A DNA stretch of 64,000 nucleotides, taken from CAVEFW01 sp963643505 (GTDB lineage Bacteria; Actinomycetota; Coriobacteriia; Coriobacteriales; Eggerthellaceae). Where the stretch lies: the NCBI GenBank assembly GCA_963643505.1, contig CAVIKF010000004.1, positions 158,476 through 222,475 on the forward strand, written 5' to 3'. The first letter of the stretch is position 1, and each line of letters starts with the position of its first letter. Positions 42,590 through 50,942 of the stretch are shown here, in pieces. The translations under genes and the position numbers were made by a program. The notes beneath the pieces are model-generated. The model did not search any database. It was not told where the DNA came from and was given only the letters and a program-made list of their open reading frames with translations.

Positions 42590-43354
42590 CTACAGGCGAA
42601 CCGGAATACCCTGGGAACGCATATACTCCTTGACCTGGCGCACGGTCAACTCACCGAAGTGGAACACGCTTGCCGCCAAAACGGCATCGGCCTCACCCTC
42701 GATAATCCCCTCGGCAAAATGCTCGATGTTGCCAACACCACCACTGGCGATGACAGGGATGGTGACGGCGCGGGCAACGGCGCGCGTCAATGCGCAGTCA
42801 AAGCCATCCCTGCTTCCGTCGCGATCCATGCTGGTCAACAAGATCTCTCCTGCACCACGTTTGCAAGCCTCCGTCGCCCACTGCACCGCATCTATGCCGG
42901 TGGCCTTGCGTCCGCCTGCAACATAGACCTCCCACTTGTTGGGATTTCCCCTGACTTGCTTGGCATCGATAGCGCAAAGGATCGCTTGGCTTCCGAAGGC
43001 CTTGGCGGCCTCGGTAATCAAAGCGGGGTTCTTGACGGCGGCGCTGTTGACGGACACTTTGTCGGCACCTACCGCGATCATGCGGCGAATATCGGCAACC
43101 GTGCGAAAACCGCCCCCCACGCAATAGGGAAGATGCAACTCGGCGGATGCGCGACTGGCGAGATCCACCGTGGTGGCACGGTCATCGCTGGTGGCTGTGA
43201 TGTCCAAGAAGATGACCTCGTCAGCCTTTTGCTCGTCATAACGCTGGGCAAGTTCGATCGGGTCTCCCGCATCGCGGAGATTAACGAAGTTGACACCCTT
43301 GACGACGCGACCGCCTTTGACGTCCATGCAAGGGATGACACGCTTGGCAAGCAT
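42590..43354 (-). CDS. hisF: Imidazole glycerol phosphate synthase subunit HisF
   Basis: Cyclase subunit that uses ammonia from HisH to make IGP and AICAR. The 254 residues form a TIM barrel with the catalytic Asp in RVIPCMDVKGGRVVKGVNF and the second in LTSMDRDGSRDGFD, plus GGGFRTVADIR and ASGGVGNIEHF phosphate loops. It starts directly at the end of hisA, implying coupled translation. Confidence 0.98.
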   Translation of the reverse strand: MLAKRVIPCMDVKGGRVVKGVNFVNLRDAGDPIELAQRYDEQKADEVIFLDITATSDDRATTVDLASRASAELHLPYCVGGGFRTVADIRRMIAVGADKVSVNSAAVKNPALITEAAKAFGSQAILCAIDAKQVRGNPNKWEVYVAGGRKATGIDAVQWATEACKRGAGEILLTSMDRDGSRDGFDCALTRAVARAVTIPVIASGGVGNIEHFAEGIIEGEADAVLAASVFHFGELTVRQVKEYMRSQGIPVRL

Positions 43355-44092
43355 CTATTCCACCCCGCCTTCGCACACCGCGACTCCCTCTTCCACGGTG
43401 ATGGCGCCCTCATACACGGCTCGTCCGGTGATGGCGCCGTCGATGGGGGCACCCGTCGCCCTCAAGGCCCGCAAGTCGTCAAGAGACGCAATGCCACCGG
43501 AAGCGGTAACCTTGACGTTGGGATGGGCGTTGGCGATAGCGGCATAGGCGTCGGCATCTATACCACACTGCATGCCGTCACGGGAGATATCGGTATACAC
43601 AAGATTCGTGATCCCCATCTTTTCGAGGTCGTCGATGAGTTGGTCAGCAGGAACGCCGTCGTCAATATCCAACCACCCCTCAGTCGCAACGATGCCGTCT
43701 TTCGCATCGATACCGGCAACGATCATAGGACCGTAGGCCGCAGCCGCTTCCTCCGCGAAAGCGCGGTCCTTCACGAGGGCGCTGCCGAGGACGATACGAC
43801 GCACCCCCGCATCGGCGTAACGTTTGATCGTCTCCATGGAGCGGATGCCGCCTCCCACCTCGACCTCCACGCCGACCTCGGCAACCATGCGCTTGATAAG
43901 CTCCATGTTGGTGGGAGCGCCGTCGCGCGCGCCATCCAAGTCGACGATGTGGATGCGCTTGGCGCCAGCTCTCTCGAAAGCGCGCGCTTGGGCGACCGCA
44001 TCCTCGTTGTATACGGTCACCTGGTCATAATTGCCCTTCTTGAGCCGAACGGCACGACCGCCCAAGATGTCGATAGCGGGAACAAGAATCAC
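43355..44092 (-). CDS. hisA: ProFAR isomerase HisA
   Basis: Isomerises ProFAR to PRFAR. The 245-residue barrel shows ILVPAIDILGGRAVRL with the catalytic Asp, IHIVDLDGARDG, VEVGGGIRSMETI, VYTDISRDGMQCG with the second Asp, and TASGGIASLDDL. I place the start at GTG 44092 because AAGGAG stands six bases upstream and the family begins just there; a longer frame to 44275 would run into hisH. Eleven bases separate it from hisH. Confidence 0.96.
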   Translation of the reverse strand: MILVPAIDILGGRAVRLKKGNYDQVTVYNEDAVAQARAFERAGAKRIHIVDLDGARDGAPTNMELIKRMVAEVGVEVEVGGGIRSMETIKRYADAGVRRIVLGSALVKDRAFAEEAAAAYGPMIVAGIDAKDGIVATEGWLDIDDGVPADQLIDDLEKMGITNLVYTDISRDGMQCGIDADAYAAIANAHPNVKVTASGGIASLDDLRALRATGAPIDGAITGRAVYEGAITVEEGVAVCEGGVE

Positions 44093-44103
44093 TGGTGGCT
44101 CCT

Positions 44104-44754
44104 TTACAGTTGGCCGGCAAGGGAAGCGAAGTTCCGAAGGATTTTCGCACCCGCATCCGAGCTCTTCTCGGGATGGAATTGCACGCCAAAGGCGACGTCG
44201 CCGAACTGGGCGGCGCTTGAAAACTCGATACTGTGACGCGTTCTTGCGATGGCCGCATCCGTCAGCGGCAAGCAATAGCTATGGGTAAAGTAGAAATATT
44301 CCTCCGGCTCGACACCGGCGAACAACGGGCTAACGAACTCTTCTCCGTTTGCAGGTTCGACGGTGTTCCACCCCACATGGGGAATCTTGTAGCGCGCGCC
44401 TGCCCTATCGACCGCCGGCATCTTGTCCACGACTTCGGGGATTAGGCCCATGCCAGGAATCGTCTTGCCCTCGAGTGCCCCTTCGACCCCTGCCTCGCAC
44501 ATGAGATGAAGGCCGAGACAGATACCGAGGAACGGCACACCCTCGCGCACGCGTTTTGTTATGACCTCCATTTGGCCAAGATTTCCCATACTTTGCGCCG
44601 CATCGCAAAAGGCACCAACGCCCGGAAGCACGATTGCGTCCGCGCGAGCAACCTCCTTCGCGTCGGCCGTGATGCGCGCATCGGCGCCAACGCCCCGCAA
44701 GCCTCGCTCCACGGAGAGCAGATTGCCCATCTGATAGTCAACTACCGCTATCAC
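44104..44754 (-). CDS. hisH: Imidazole glycerol phosphate synthase glutaminase subunit HisH
   Basis: Class I glutamine amidotransferase that feeds ammonia to HisF. The 216-residue product has VVDYQMGNLLSVERGL, the oxyanion strand LPGVGAFCDA, the nucleophile elbow FLGICLGLHLM (Cys about 82) and the His/Glu pair in QFHPEKSS (about 195). Confidence 0.97.
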   Translation of the reverse strand: MIAVVDYQMGNLLSVERGLRGVGADARITADAKEVARADAIVLPGVGAFCDAAQSMGNLGQMEVITKRVREGVPFLGICLGLHLMCEAGVEGALEGKTIPGMGLIPEVVDKMPAVDRAGARYKIPHVGWNTVEPANGEEFVSPLFAGVEPEEYFYFTHSYCLPLTDAAIARTRHSIEFSSAAQFGDVAFGVQFHPEKSSDAGAKILRNFASLAGQL

Positions 44755-44806
44755 AGAATACCCCCAACAAACCTATCCGCACTTGTACGCGAGAAGCAGA
44801 CAGCTC

Positions 44807-45406
44807 CTACAACGCGCCCTTCGTGGAGGGAATCTGATCGGCGATACGAGGATCGATGGCGACCGCCTCCTTGAGAGCCCTCGCAACTGATTTGAACGCA
44901 GCTTCGAGGATGTGGTGAGAGTTGACGCCGACAATCTGACGGACATGCAAGGTGATATCGGCATTGGTCGCCAACGCGATAAAGAACTCCAAGCCAAGCT
45001 CCGTATCGAAGTTGCCAACCTGCTCAGCAGGGATGTTGAGATCAGCGAAGCAACCTCCTCGCCCACTGAAATCGACTGCGGCCATAACAAGCGTCTCGTC
45101 CATGGGGAGAAGGCAGGAGCCATAGCGCACGATTCCCAACTTGTCGCCAACAGATTGCTTCAAGGCCTGGCCCAAGACGATACCCGCATCCTCCACAGTA
45201 TGGTGCGCATCGATCTCGATGTCGCCCTTTGCGTGCACCGTCAAATCGAACAGTCCGTGACGCCCGAGGGCATCGAGCATGTGGTCAAAGAACGGCACAC
45301 CTGTGTCGATATCGGTCTTGCCGGTTCCGTCAAGATCGATTTCCACGAGAATGTCGGTCTCCTTCGTGGTGCGCACCACCGTCGCACGGCGCGGCTGCTC
45401 AACCAT
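44807..45406 (-). CDS. hisB: Imidazoleglycerol-phosphate dehydratase
   Basis: Dehydrates IGP to imidazole acetol phosphate with manganese. The 199-residue monofunctional product has both metal-binding repeats, FFDHMLDALGRHG and DAHHTVEDAGIVLG in the first half, and VNSHHILEAAFKSVARAL in the second. There is no histidinol-phosphatase domain, so that activity must come from elsewhere. Confidence 0.97.
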   Translation of the reverse strand: MVEQPRRATVVRTTKETDILVEIDLDGTGKTDIDTGVPFFDHMLDALGRHGLFDLTVHAKGDIEIDAHHTVEDAGIVLGQALKQSVGDKLGIVRYGSCLLPMDETLVMAAVDFSGRGGCFADLNIPAEQVGNFDTELGLEFFIALATNADITLHVRQIVGVNSHHILEAAFKSVARALKEAVAIDPRIADQIPSTKGAL

Positions 45407-45424
45407 GTCCTAGTCCTTTCGTCG

Positions 45425-46495
45425 TCAGTTTGCCTCGGCGCAAATCTCGCGCAAGGCGTTCAAGAACACATCGTTTTCCTCTGGCGTCCCAACGGAAACG
45501 CGCAGACAATCCTCCAGGTATTGCGCATGTGAAAAATCTCGAATCAAGATGCCGCGGTCAAACAACTTGCTCCACACCTCGTCCGCATTCTTCACTTTGA
45601 ACAGAATATAGTTCGACTCGGAGGGGTAGGCTGTCACGCCGGCAATTGTCGCAAGCTTTTCAAGCATGCGGCCGCGCTCCCCTATGATCTCGTTGATTCC
45701 CGACTCAAACTTGGCGCGATTGGAGAACACGACACAACCCACCGCTTGGGAGATGGCGTCCACCGAATACGGTTGGCGGACCTTCATGAACTCACGGATG
45801 ACGCTCTCGTTGCCAAGCAGATACCCCAATCGCACGCCAGCAAGACTGAAAGCCTTGCTGAAGGTGCGCAACAACACAAGGTTCTCGTGCATGGCGAGGT
45901 AGGGGCGCATCGACGAACGGCTAAACTCGAAATACGCCTCGTCAACCATGACGAGCGCGTCGGTGGCGTCCAAAAGCTTGAGCACGAAATCATCGGGCGC
46001 GAGCATGCCTGTAGGATTGTTCGGGCTAGTGACGATGAGGTAATCGATGTCACCCTCAGCAACGCGCGCAAGCACGGCCTCCTCGTCGATGGAAAAGTCC
46101 GGACGGAGAGGAACGTTCACAACCTCGGTATTGGTGAGCTGGGCGTTATTGACATACACCGAAAACGTGGGCGGCATGTTGAGGAACTTGCGACCCGGCC
46201 CGCCATACGCCAAGGCGATGTTGAACAGGAGCTCGTCGCCGCCGTTACCCAAAAGAACCTGGTTGCGGTCAAGACCGTTCGCCTCGGCAATCATGTCACG
46301 CAACTCGTTACCCAACGGATCGGGATAGCGATTCAGGCTGACCTTGCGCACCGCGTTGATTATCTCGCGCTTGATAGCCTCCTCCACATCACGCGGGTTC
46401 TCGTTGGCGGAGTTCATGATCTTTGCGGGGATGTATTTGGGATCGTAGGGCACAATCTCCTCAAGCTGGGGTGCCGCTTTTCTTACCGTCTTCAT
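45425..46495 (-). CDS. hisC: Histidinol-phosphate aminotransferase
   Basis: PLP-dependent transamination of imidazole acetol phosphate. The 356-residue product has NENPRDVEEAIKREI, LGNGGDELLFNIALAYGG, SPNNPTGMLAPDDF, VDEAYFEF and the Schiff-base Lys in RTFSKAFSLAGVRLGYL (about 220). ATG 46495 has AAGGAAGG seven bases upstream; upstream in-frame starts at 46516 and 46573 overlap hisD without conserved residues. Confidence 0.95.
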   Translation of the reverse strand: MKTVRKAAPQLEEIVPYDPKYIPAKIMNSANENPRDVEEAIKREIINAVRKVSLNRYPDPLGNELRDMIAEANGLDRNQVLLGNGGDELLFNIALAYGGPGRKFLNMPPTFSVYVNNAQLTNTEVVNVPLRPDFSIDEEAVLARVAEGDIDYLIVTSPNNPTGMLAPDDFVLKLLDATDALVMVDEAYFEFSRSSMRPYLAMHENLVLLRTFSKAFSLAGVRLGYLLGNESVIREFMKVRQPYSVDAISQAVGCVVFSNRAKFESGINEIIGERGRMLEKLATIAGVTAYPSESNYILFKVKNADEVWSKLFDRGILIRDFSHAQYLEDCLRVSVGTPEENDVFLNALREICAEAN

Positions 46496-46523
46496 GGAGG
46501 TGCCTTCCTTGAGCATCAGATGT

Positions 46524-47819
46524 TTATTGGCGTGCGCGCAACATGTCTCGACGAAGGCGAACGCTTTGCGCATGCGCCCAAAGCCCCTCGTGCATGGCGA
46601 TTGCTATTGTCGCATCGGCATCGTCAAGGAGCGCATCGGGAGAATATTGGATGATGCTTGACCTCTTGATGAAGGGCTCGATGGACAACGGGCTGGAGAA
46701 GCGTGCCGTACCACCGGTGGGCAACGTGTGGTTCGGGCCGGCGCAATAGTCGCCCAAGGCCTCGACTGTCCACTCACCCAAGAAGATGGCACCTGCGTGC
46801 TTGACGGAACCAAGCAGATCCATCGCGCGATCAACGTGCAACTCGAGGTGCTCGGGGGCAATGACGTTCACTGCTTGGACAGCGGCTTCACGGCTTGTCA
46901 CGACAACAGCCAGACCGTGATCGTCCAGCGAGGTCTTGGTGATCTCGGCGCGAGTGGACTCCTTGAGATGCTCCTCCACCGCAGCCTCCACGGTGTCGAC
47001 GTACGCTTCACTCATGCACACGAGATAGCACGCAGCCAACGGGTCATGCTCCGCCTGGGCCATTAGGTCGATCGCGACGAGCTTCGGGTCGGCGTCCTCG
47101 TCGGCAACGACGCACACCTCGGAAGGACCCGCAATCATGTCGATTCCCACATCCCCGCTGACGAGTTTCTTGGCAGCCGCAACAAACGCATTGCCGGGGC
47201 CCGTGATCACATCAACCGGCGCGATGCTGTCGGTACCATAGGCAAGCGCAGCAATAGCCTGGGCCCCACCTACCGTATAGATCTCGGTGATACCCGTAAT
47301 TTGGCACGCCGCACAAAGGGCGGCATCAAGAGAGCCGTCCTTGGAAGGGGGAGTCACGCAAACAACACGCTCGACGCCGGCAACGAACGCGGGAATGGCG
47401 TTCATGAGCAAGCTTGAGGGATACAGGGCACGACCGCCCGGGACATAGATGCCTGCCGCATCGACCGCGGTGACCTTGGAACCCACGATTGCCCCGTTGG
47501 GACGGGTGTGGAGCCAGCTTTGTTGGAGTTGTCGCTGATGGAAGTCTCGAATCTGGTCGGCAGCGTGTTCCAAGGCGGCTACGGTCGCCGGGTTGCACCT
47601 TTTGGCCCCCTCGGCAATGGCCTCCTCGCTCACACGGAAGTTTTCAACATTGACACCGTCGAACTTCTCGGTCAGCTCGCGAAGACACTCGTCACCACGC
47701 TCCTGGACATCGGCGACGATGTCGGTCGCGATCTTCATTGCCTTGGCATTGAACGCGCCCGTACGGTTGATGCTCTTGGCATCAAACAACTCGCCGGCCT
47801 GCAAAACTACTCGACGCAT
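46524..47819 (-). CDS. hisD: Histidinol dehydrogenase
   Basis: Zinc enzyme performing the last two oxidations to histidine. The 431 residues include VPGGRALYPSSLLMNAIPA, GPGNAFVAAAKKLV, IDMIAGPSEVCVVADEDA (zinc Gln/His region), QAEHDPLAACYLV, APEHLELHVD with the catalytic Glu-His, and GPNHTLPTGGTARFSSPLS. GAGGA precedes ATG 47819. It follows the fused hisZG gene by 54 bases. Confidence 0.98.
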   Translation of the reverse strand: MRRVVLQAGELFDAKSINRTGAFNAKAMKIATDIVADVQERGDECLRELTEKFDGVNVENFRVSEEAIAEGAKRCNPATVAALEHAADQIRDFHQRQLQQSWLHTRPNGAIVGSKVTAVDAAGIYVPGGRALYPSSLLMNAIPAFVAGVERVVCVTPPSKDGSLDAALCAACQITGITEIYTVGGAQAIAALAYGTDSIAPVDVITGPGNAFVAAAKKLVSGDVGIDMIAGPSEVCVVADEDADPKLVAIDLMAQAEHDPLAACYLVCMSEAYVDTVEAAVEEHLKESTRAEITKTSLDDHGLAVVVTSREAAVQAVNVIAPEHLELHVDRAMDLLGSVKHAGAIFLGEWTVEALGDYCAGPNHTLPTGGTARFSSPLSIEPFIKRSSIIQYSPDALLDDADATIAIAMHEGLWAHAQSVRLRRDMLRARQ

Positions 47820-47873
47820 ACGTAAATCCTCTTTTCCAAATCTATGACAACGGCCGCCTACGACGAGGGGCCG

Positions 47874-49583
47874 CTATTCCTGACCTTGGGCGTTGACCGC
47901 CAATGTGCGGGCCAATTTCTCGATGCGCGCATCGGTGCGGAACGCACACACATTCGCGAAGAAGCGCGCCGTGGAGGAGAGCACGTCCTCGACTACCACC
48001 AAATTGTTCTCACGCAACGTCGTGCCCGTTGCGGTAATGTCCACGATACGCTCCGCCATCCCCGTCAACGGGGCAAGCTCGATATTTCCATGAAGCTTAA
48101 CAATCTCCACCTGAGTGCCGGTCTTGGCGTAATGGGCGCGGGTGATACGAGGATACTTGGAGGCAACGCGGATGGAACCAAGGCGCTTGTAGTGCTCAGC
48201 CGTCGCGGCGGCAGCACCTGCAGGCTCGGCGACGACGAAACGACAATCGCCGAATTTTAGGTCGACCAATTGGACGACATCTGGGTCAGCCTCGAGAATG
48301 GAATCACGGCCGCAGATGCCGCAATCAGCAGCGCCATGGGCAACAAAGGCGGGGGCGTCCGTCGGGCGAACGATGATGTAGTCGACACCAGGGTTGTGGA
48401 TGATGAGTTGCCGCCCAGGGTTGTCGAGACCGGTGGTATCGAGCCCCGCGTCAGCCAACGCCTTGATGCAACCAGGGTTCAAGCTGCCCTTCGGGACGGC
48501 GATGCGCAACGGACGGTTCTCGACCAAGACCGCCTCTCCCGCTTCGACGCGCTCAGCCGCAGCGGAAGCCGCCATGGCCTGTTCGAGGTAGAAGGCGCAA
48601 CCTGCTGCGGGACGATCCTTTCCGAAGGTGCCAATAAGCTTGTCGTAACGCCCGCCGCTGCCAAGAGGCGTCCCCACGTAGGGAGAAAAAGCGGCAAACA
48701 CGATACCTGTGTAGTAATCAAAAGAGCTCATGACGCTGAAATCGACGAACAGGCTGCCGGCAATGTCGCTTTCCAACAACTTGTCGTACACCATCGCGAA
48801 ATCGTCAAGTCCATCATCGCAACCGAGGGGAGCAACGAGCTCACGGACGGCGTCGATCGCCTGGTGGCCACCGCGAATACGGGGCAACTTCGCAATGGCG
48901 TCAGCAAACACCGGCGGACAAATGCCAACAAGCCGGTTGGCGGGGATGTCCAGGCCCGCTTCGTCTACGACCTCGGCAAGGCCCGCAACATCGGTCAAGC
49001 GATCAAGCTCGACGAAGTCGGAGGAATGGAACGCGGCAAGAACGCGGTTGCACCACCATTCGGGAGCCCCGCTGGCCCTGAGAAGGGCACGAACAGGACT
49101 CACCGTCGCAATCGCCATGGTGTAATCCTTGACACCGGCGATATCCAAAGCATCGGCAAGCAAGCCGATAACCTCGGCATCCGCCGCCGGACCCTCCTCG
49201 CCGACGAGCTCGACACCGATTTGCTTGAGCTCGCGCGCGGTGGCTTGGAGCGCGCCTTCGGCCTCACGGAACACGCGATGCGTGTAACGGAAGCGCATCG
49301 GGGTGGTTACCCCGGCAAGGCGCGTTGCGCACATGCGTGCAACCTGAACCGTCACGTCGGGGCGAAGTCCTAGGAGCTCTCCGGTGGAATCGAAGAACTT
49401 GAACGGCATACTCGGAACAAGACCACTTGCGCTCACGACGTCGAACACTTCCAAGGTGGGCGTCTCGATAGGCTCGTATCCGCACTTCGCAAATCGCTCC
49501 TGTACCGCATGCTGGATTTGCTCGCGACGGCTCGCCTCCTCGCTTAAAACATCGCGAAAGCCCGAAGGGGTTACGTAATCCAT
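47874..49583 (-). CDS. hisZG: Fused HisZ-HisG: regulatory plus short-form catalytic ATP phosphoribosyltransferase
   Basis: First step and control point of histidine synthesis. Residues 1-345 are HisZ, a class II synthetase-like regulatory domain (FFDSTGELLGLRPDVTVQVAR, YTHRVFRE, LGSGGRYDKLIGTFG). Residues about 358-569 are the short HisG (LRIAVPKGSLNPG, YIIVRPTDAPAFVAHGAADCGICGRD, ITATGTTLRENNL). The two are normally separate proteins in a hetero-octamer. Here one open frame of 569 codons joins them through an Ala/Glu-rich linker with no stop. ATG 49583 has AAAGAG five bases upstream; the GTG at 49589 has none. It opens the his operon. Confidence 0.95.
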   Translation of the reverse strand: MDYVTPSGFRDVLSEEASRREQIQHAVQERFAKCGYEPIETPTLEVFDVVSASGLVPSMPFKFFDSTGELLGLRPDVTVQVARMCATRLAGVTTPMRFRYTHRVFREAEGALQATARELKQIGVELVGEEGPAADAEVIGLLADALDIAGVKDYTMAIATVSPVRALLRASGAPEWWCNRVLAAFHSSDFVELDRLTDVAGLAEVVDEAGLDIPANRLVGICPPVFADAIAKLPRIRGGHQAIDAVRELVAPLGCDDGLDDFAMVYDKLLESDIAGSLFVDFSVMSSFDYYTGIVFAAFSPYVGTPLGSGGRYDKLIGTFGKDRPAAGCAFYLEQAMAASAAAERVEAGEAVLVENRPLRIAVPKGSLNPGCIKALADAGLDTTGLDNPGRQLIIHNPGVDYIIVRPTDAPAFVAHGAADCGICGRDSILEADPDVVQLVDLKFGDCRFVVAEPAGAAAATAEHYKRLGSIRVASKYPRITRAHYAKTGTQVEIVKLHGNIELAPLTGMAERIVDITATGTTLRENNLVVVEDVLSSTARFFANVCAFRTDARIEKLARTLAVNAQGQE

Positions 49584-49612
49584 TGACACTCTTTTCTCTA
49601 TAGAACAGCGTA

Positions 49613-49646
49613 CGATACTTTAGCACAGTAGAGCGCTAAAGTATCG
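49613..49646. promoter_or_regulatory. Perfect inverted repeat upstream of the his operon (candidate operator)
   Basis: CGATACTTTAGC (49613-49624) and GCTAAAGTATCG (49635-49646) are perfect 12-bp arms around ten bases. The dyad ends 30 bases before the hisZG start, in the promoter zone, with TATAGA (minus strand) just downstream. It has no following T run, so it is an operator candidate rather than a terminator. The rest of the 49.65-49.85 kb gap is low in recognisable features apart from a direct repeat at its left end. Confidence 0.6.
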
Positions 49647-49852
49647 AATTATTACGCATTTTTTCGTCGAACCAGAATACCACCCCAAAGCGCAGGTCAA
49701 AACGGGTCACGCGAAACAATGACAACTTTTATGCAAATGTGCAAACCTGACGGGCCAACCTGACCTCCCTCACCTGCCAACTCCCCCACCTGCGCGGCAA
49801 AAGGAGGGGGCAGGAAATCAGCCCCTTAAGCAAAATCCTTCAAGCAAAGCGC

Positions 49853-49945
49853 CTTCTAGCCCTTGCGGATCGCACGAAGGAAAGGCGCCATCAATGCGCC
49901 AAGGCAGCCGACATCTCCTTCTAGCCCTTGCGGATCACACGAAGA
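49853..49945. repeat. Pair of 28-bp direct repeats, 65-bp period, at the end of the lipid kinase gene
   Basis: Copies at 49853-49880 and 49918-49945 match at 27 of 28 positions; both contain CTTCTAGCCCTTGCGGATC. The second copy contains the last eight codons and stop of the lipid kinase gene; the first lies 37 bases beyond and would read LRAIRKG-stop if translated in the matching phase. Confidence 0.92.
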
Positions 49946-50889
49946 ACGCGAGGACAGACCGAGACGTCGAACGTCGACCCCTCGATGCGTTCGCCGTCGA
50001 TTTGAGCAGGCAACGGACCCTCGAACTCGATACGCACCTTGCGCGCACGAAGAAACTCCACGGCTTTGAACCCAGTATGGCCTCCGTTTTTCGCGCGAAG
50101 GAATATGTAAGTTGCCTTGGCAGCTCCCAAAGGAGACTTTGCGTAGCAAAGGTCGAGCACTCCATCGTCGAGGCGGGCCTCGGGCGTGATGGCAAACCCT
50201 CCGCCATAGGTCCTGCCGATTTGGATCGTCAGCAAAAGGCAAGAGCCCGCAAGCTCGGTGACGTGCTCGCACTCCGACACGATCTTGGTGCCGCGATACA
50301 CCACACGACACCCATCCTCCATGGTAAGGCGGAATTTGTGCGGGTCACGGTGATGCAACATCTGATCGAGGCCTTCCTCGAGGTACAGGCGCGTTCCCGT
50401 ATGTCCCGTACGAACCCGACGCTCCTCCGTCCCCAACGCGATTGCCGCGTCGACCCCGAAAGAAAGGGTCTCCAAGTAGTATTCCCCGTTACAACACCCG
50501 ACATCGGTGGCAAGGGTCGGATAGCGCAACAACTGCTCGACCGCCACATCCATATTGGTGCTCATGGAGACGCTGGCGGCATAGTCATTACCCGACCCGA
50601 CCGGCAACACGCCAAACGCAGGGCGTTGCCCCTCGTCGCGGCACATCAGTCCATTGGCAATCTCGTGCATGACCCCATCCCCACCAAGACCGAGAACGGT
50701 CGAAAAAGACGGGTCGGCACGATACGCAAGCTCCGAGGCATGGCCTTTTTGCTCGGTAAACACGAGCTCCACACGATCACCACCCAATCGCTTCTGAAGA
50801 TGATCCAAAGCGATATGGGCCGCTTTCTCACCAAGCCCTATCTGCGCAACCGGGTTTGCAATCAACAACACGCGTCCGTCAGGAATCAC
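49921..50889 (-). CDS. Diacylglycerol/lipid kinase family protein (DagK/YegS type)
   Basis: Phosphorylates diacylglycerol or a related lipid. The 322-residue product has LIANPVAQIG near the N-terminus, the ATP motif LGLGGDGVMHEIANGL (about 68-83), PVGSGNDYAASV (about 96-107) and DVGCCNGEYYLETLSFGVDAAI (about 130-150), then the C-terminal beta domain ending QIDGERIEGSTFDV. All fit the DagK family. It follows moeA by about 53 bases. Its last codons are duplicated 65 bp downstream (see repeat). Confidence 0.93.
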   Translation of the reverse strand: MIPDGRVLLIANPVAQIGLGEKAAHIALDHLQKRLGGDRVELVFTEQKGHASELAYRADPSFSTVLGLGGDGVMHEIANGLMCRDEGQRPAFGVLPVGSGNDYAASVSMSTNMDVAVEQLLRYPTLATDVGCCNGEYYLETLSFGVDAAIALGTEERRVRTGHTGTRLYLEEGLDQMLHHRDPHKFRLTMEDGCRVVYRGTKIVSECEHVTELAGSCLLLTIQIGRTYGGGFAITPEARLDDGVLDLCYAKSPLGAAKATYIFLRAKNGGHTGFKAVEFLRARKVRIEFEGPLPAQIDGERIEGSTFDVSVCPRVLRVIRKG

Positions 50890-50942
50890 TACAATCCCAT
50901 CCCTCGAGGCAACTTTTTTCTGTTTCGCGCCAAAGAATCAGC

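Noticed and set aside
49589..49860. T-box or His-rich leader peptide controlling the his operon
   Set aside because: The leader is too short, contains no run of His codons and no T-box core; only the inverted repeat is visible.
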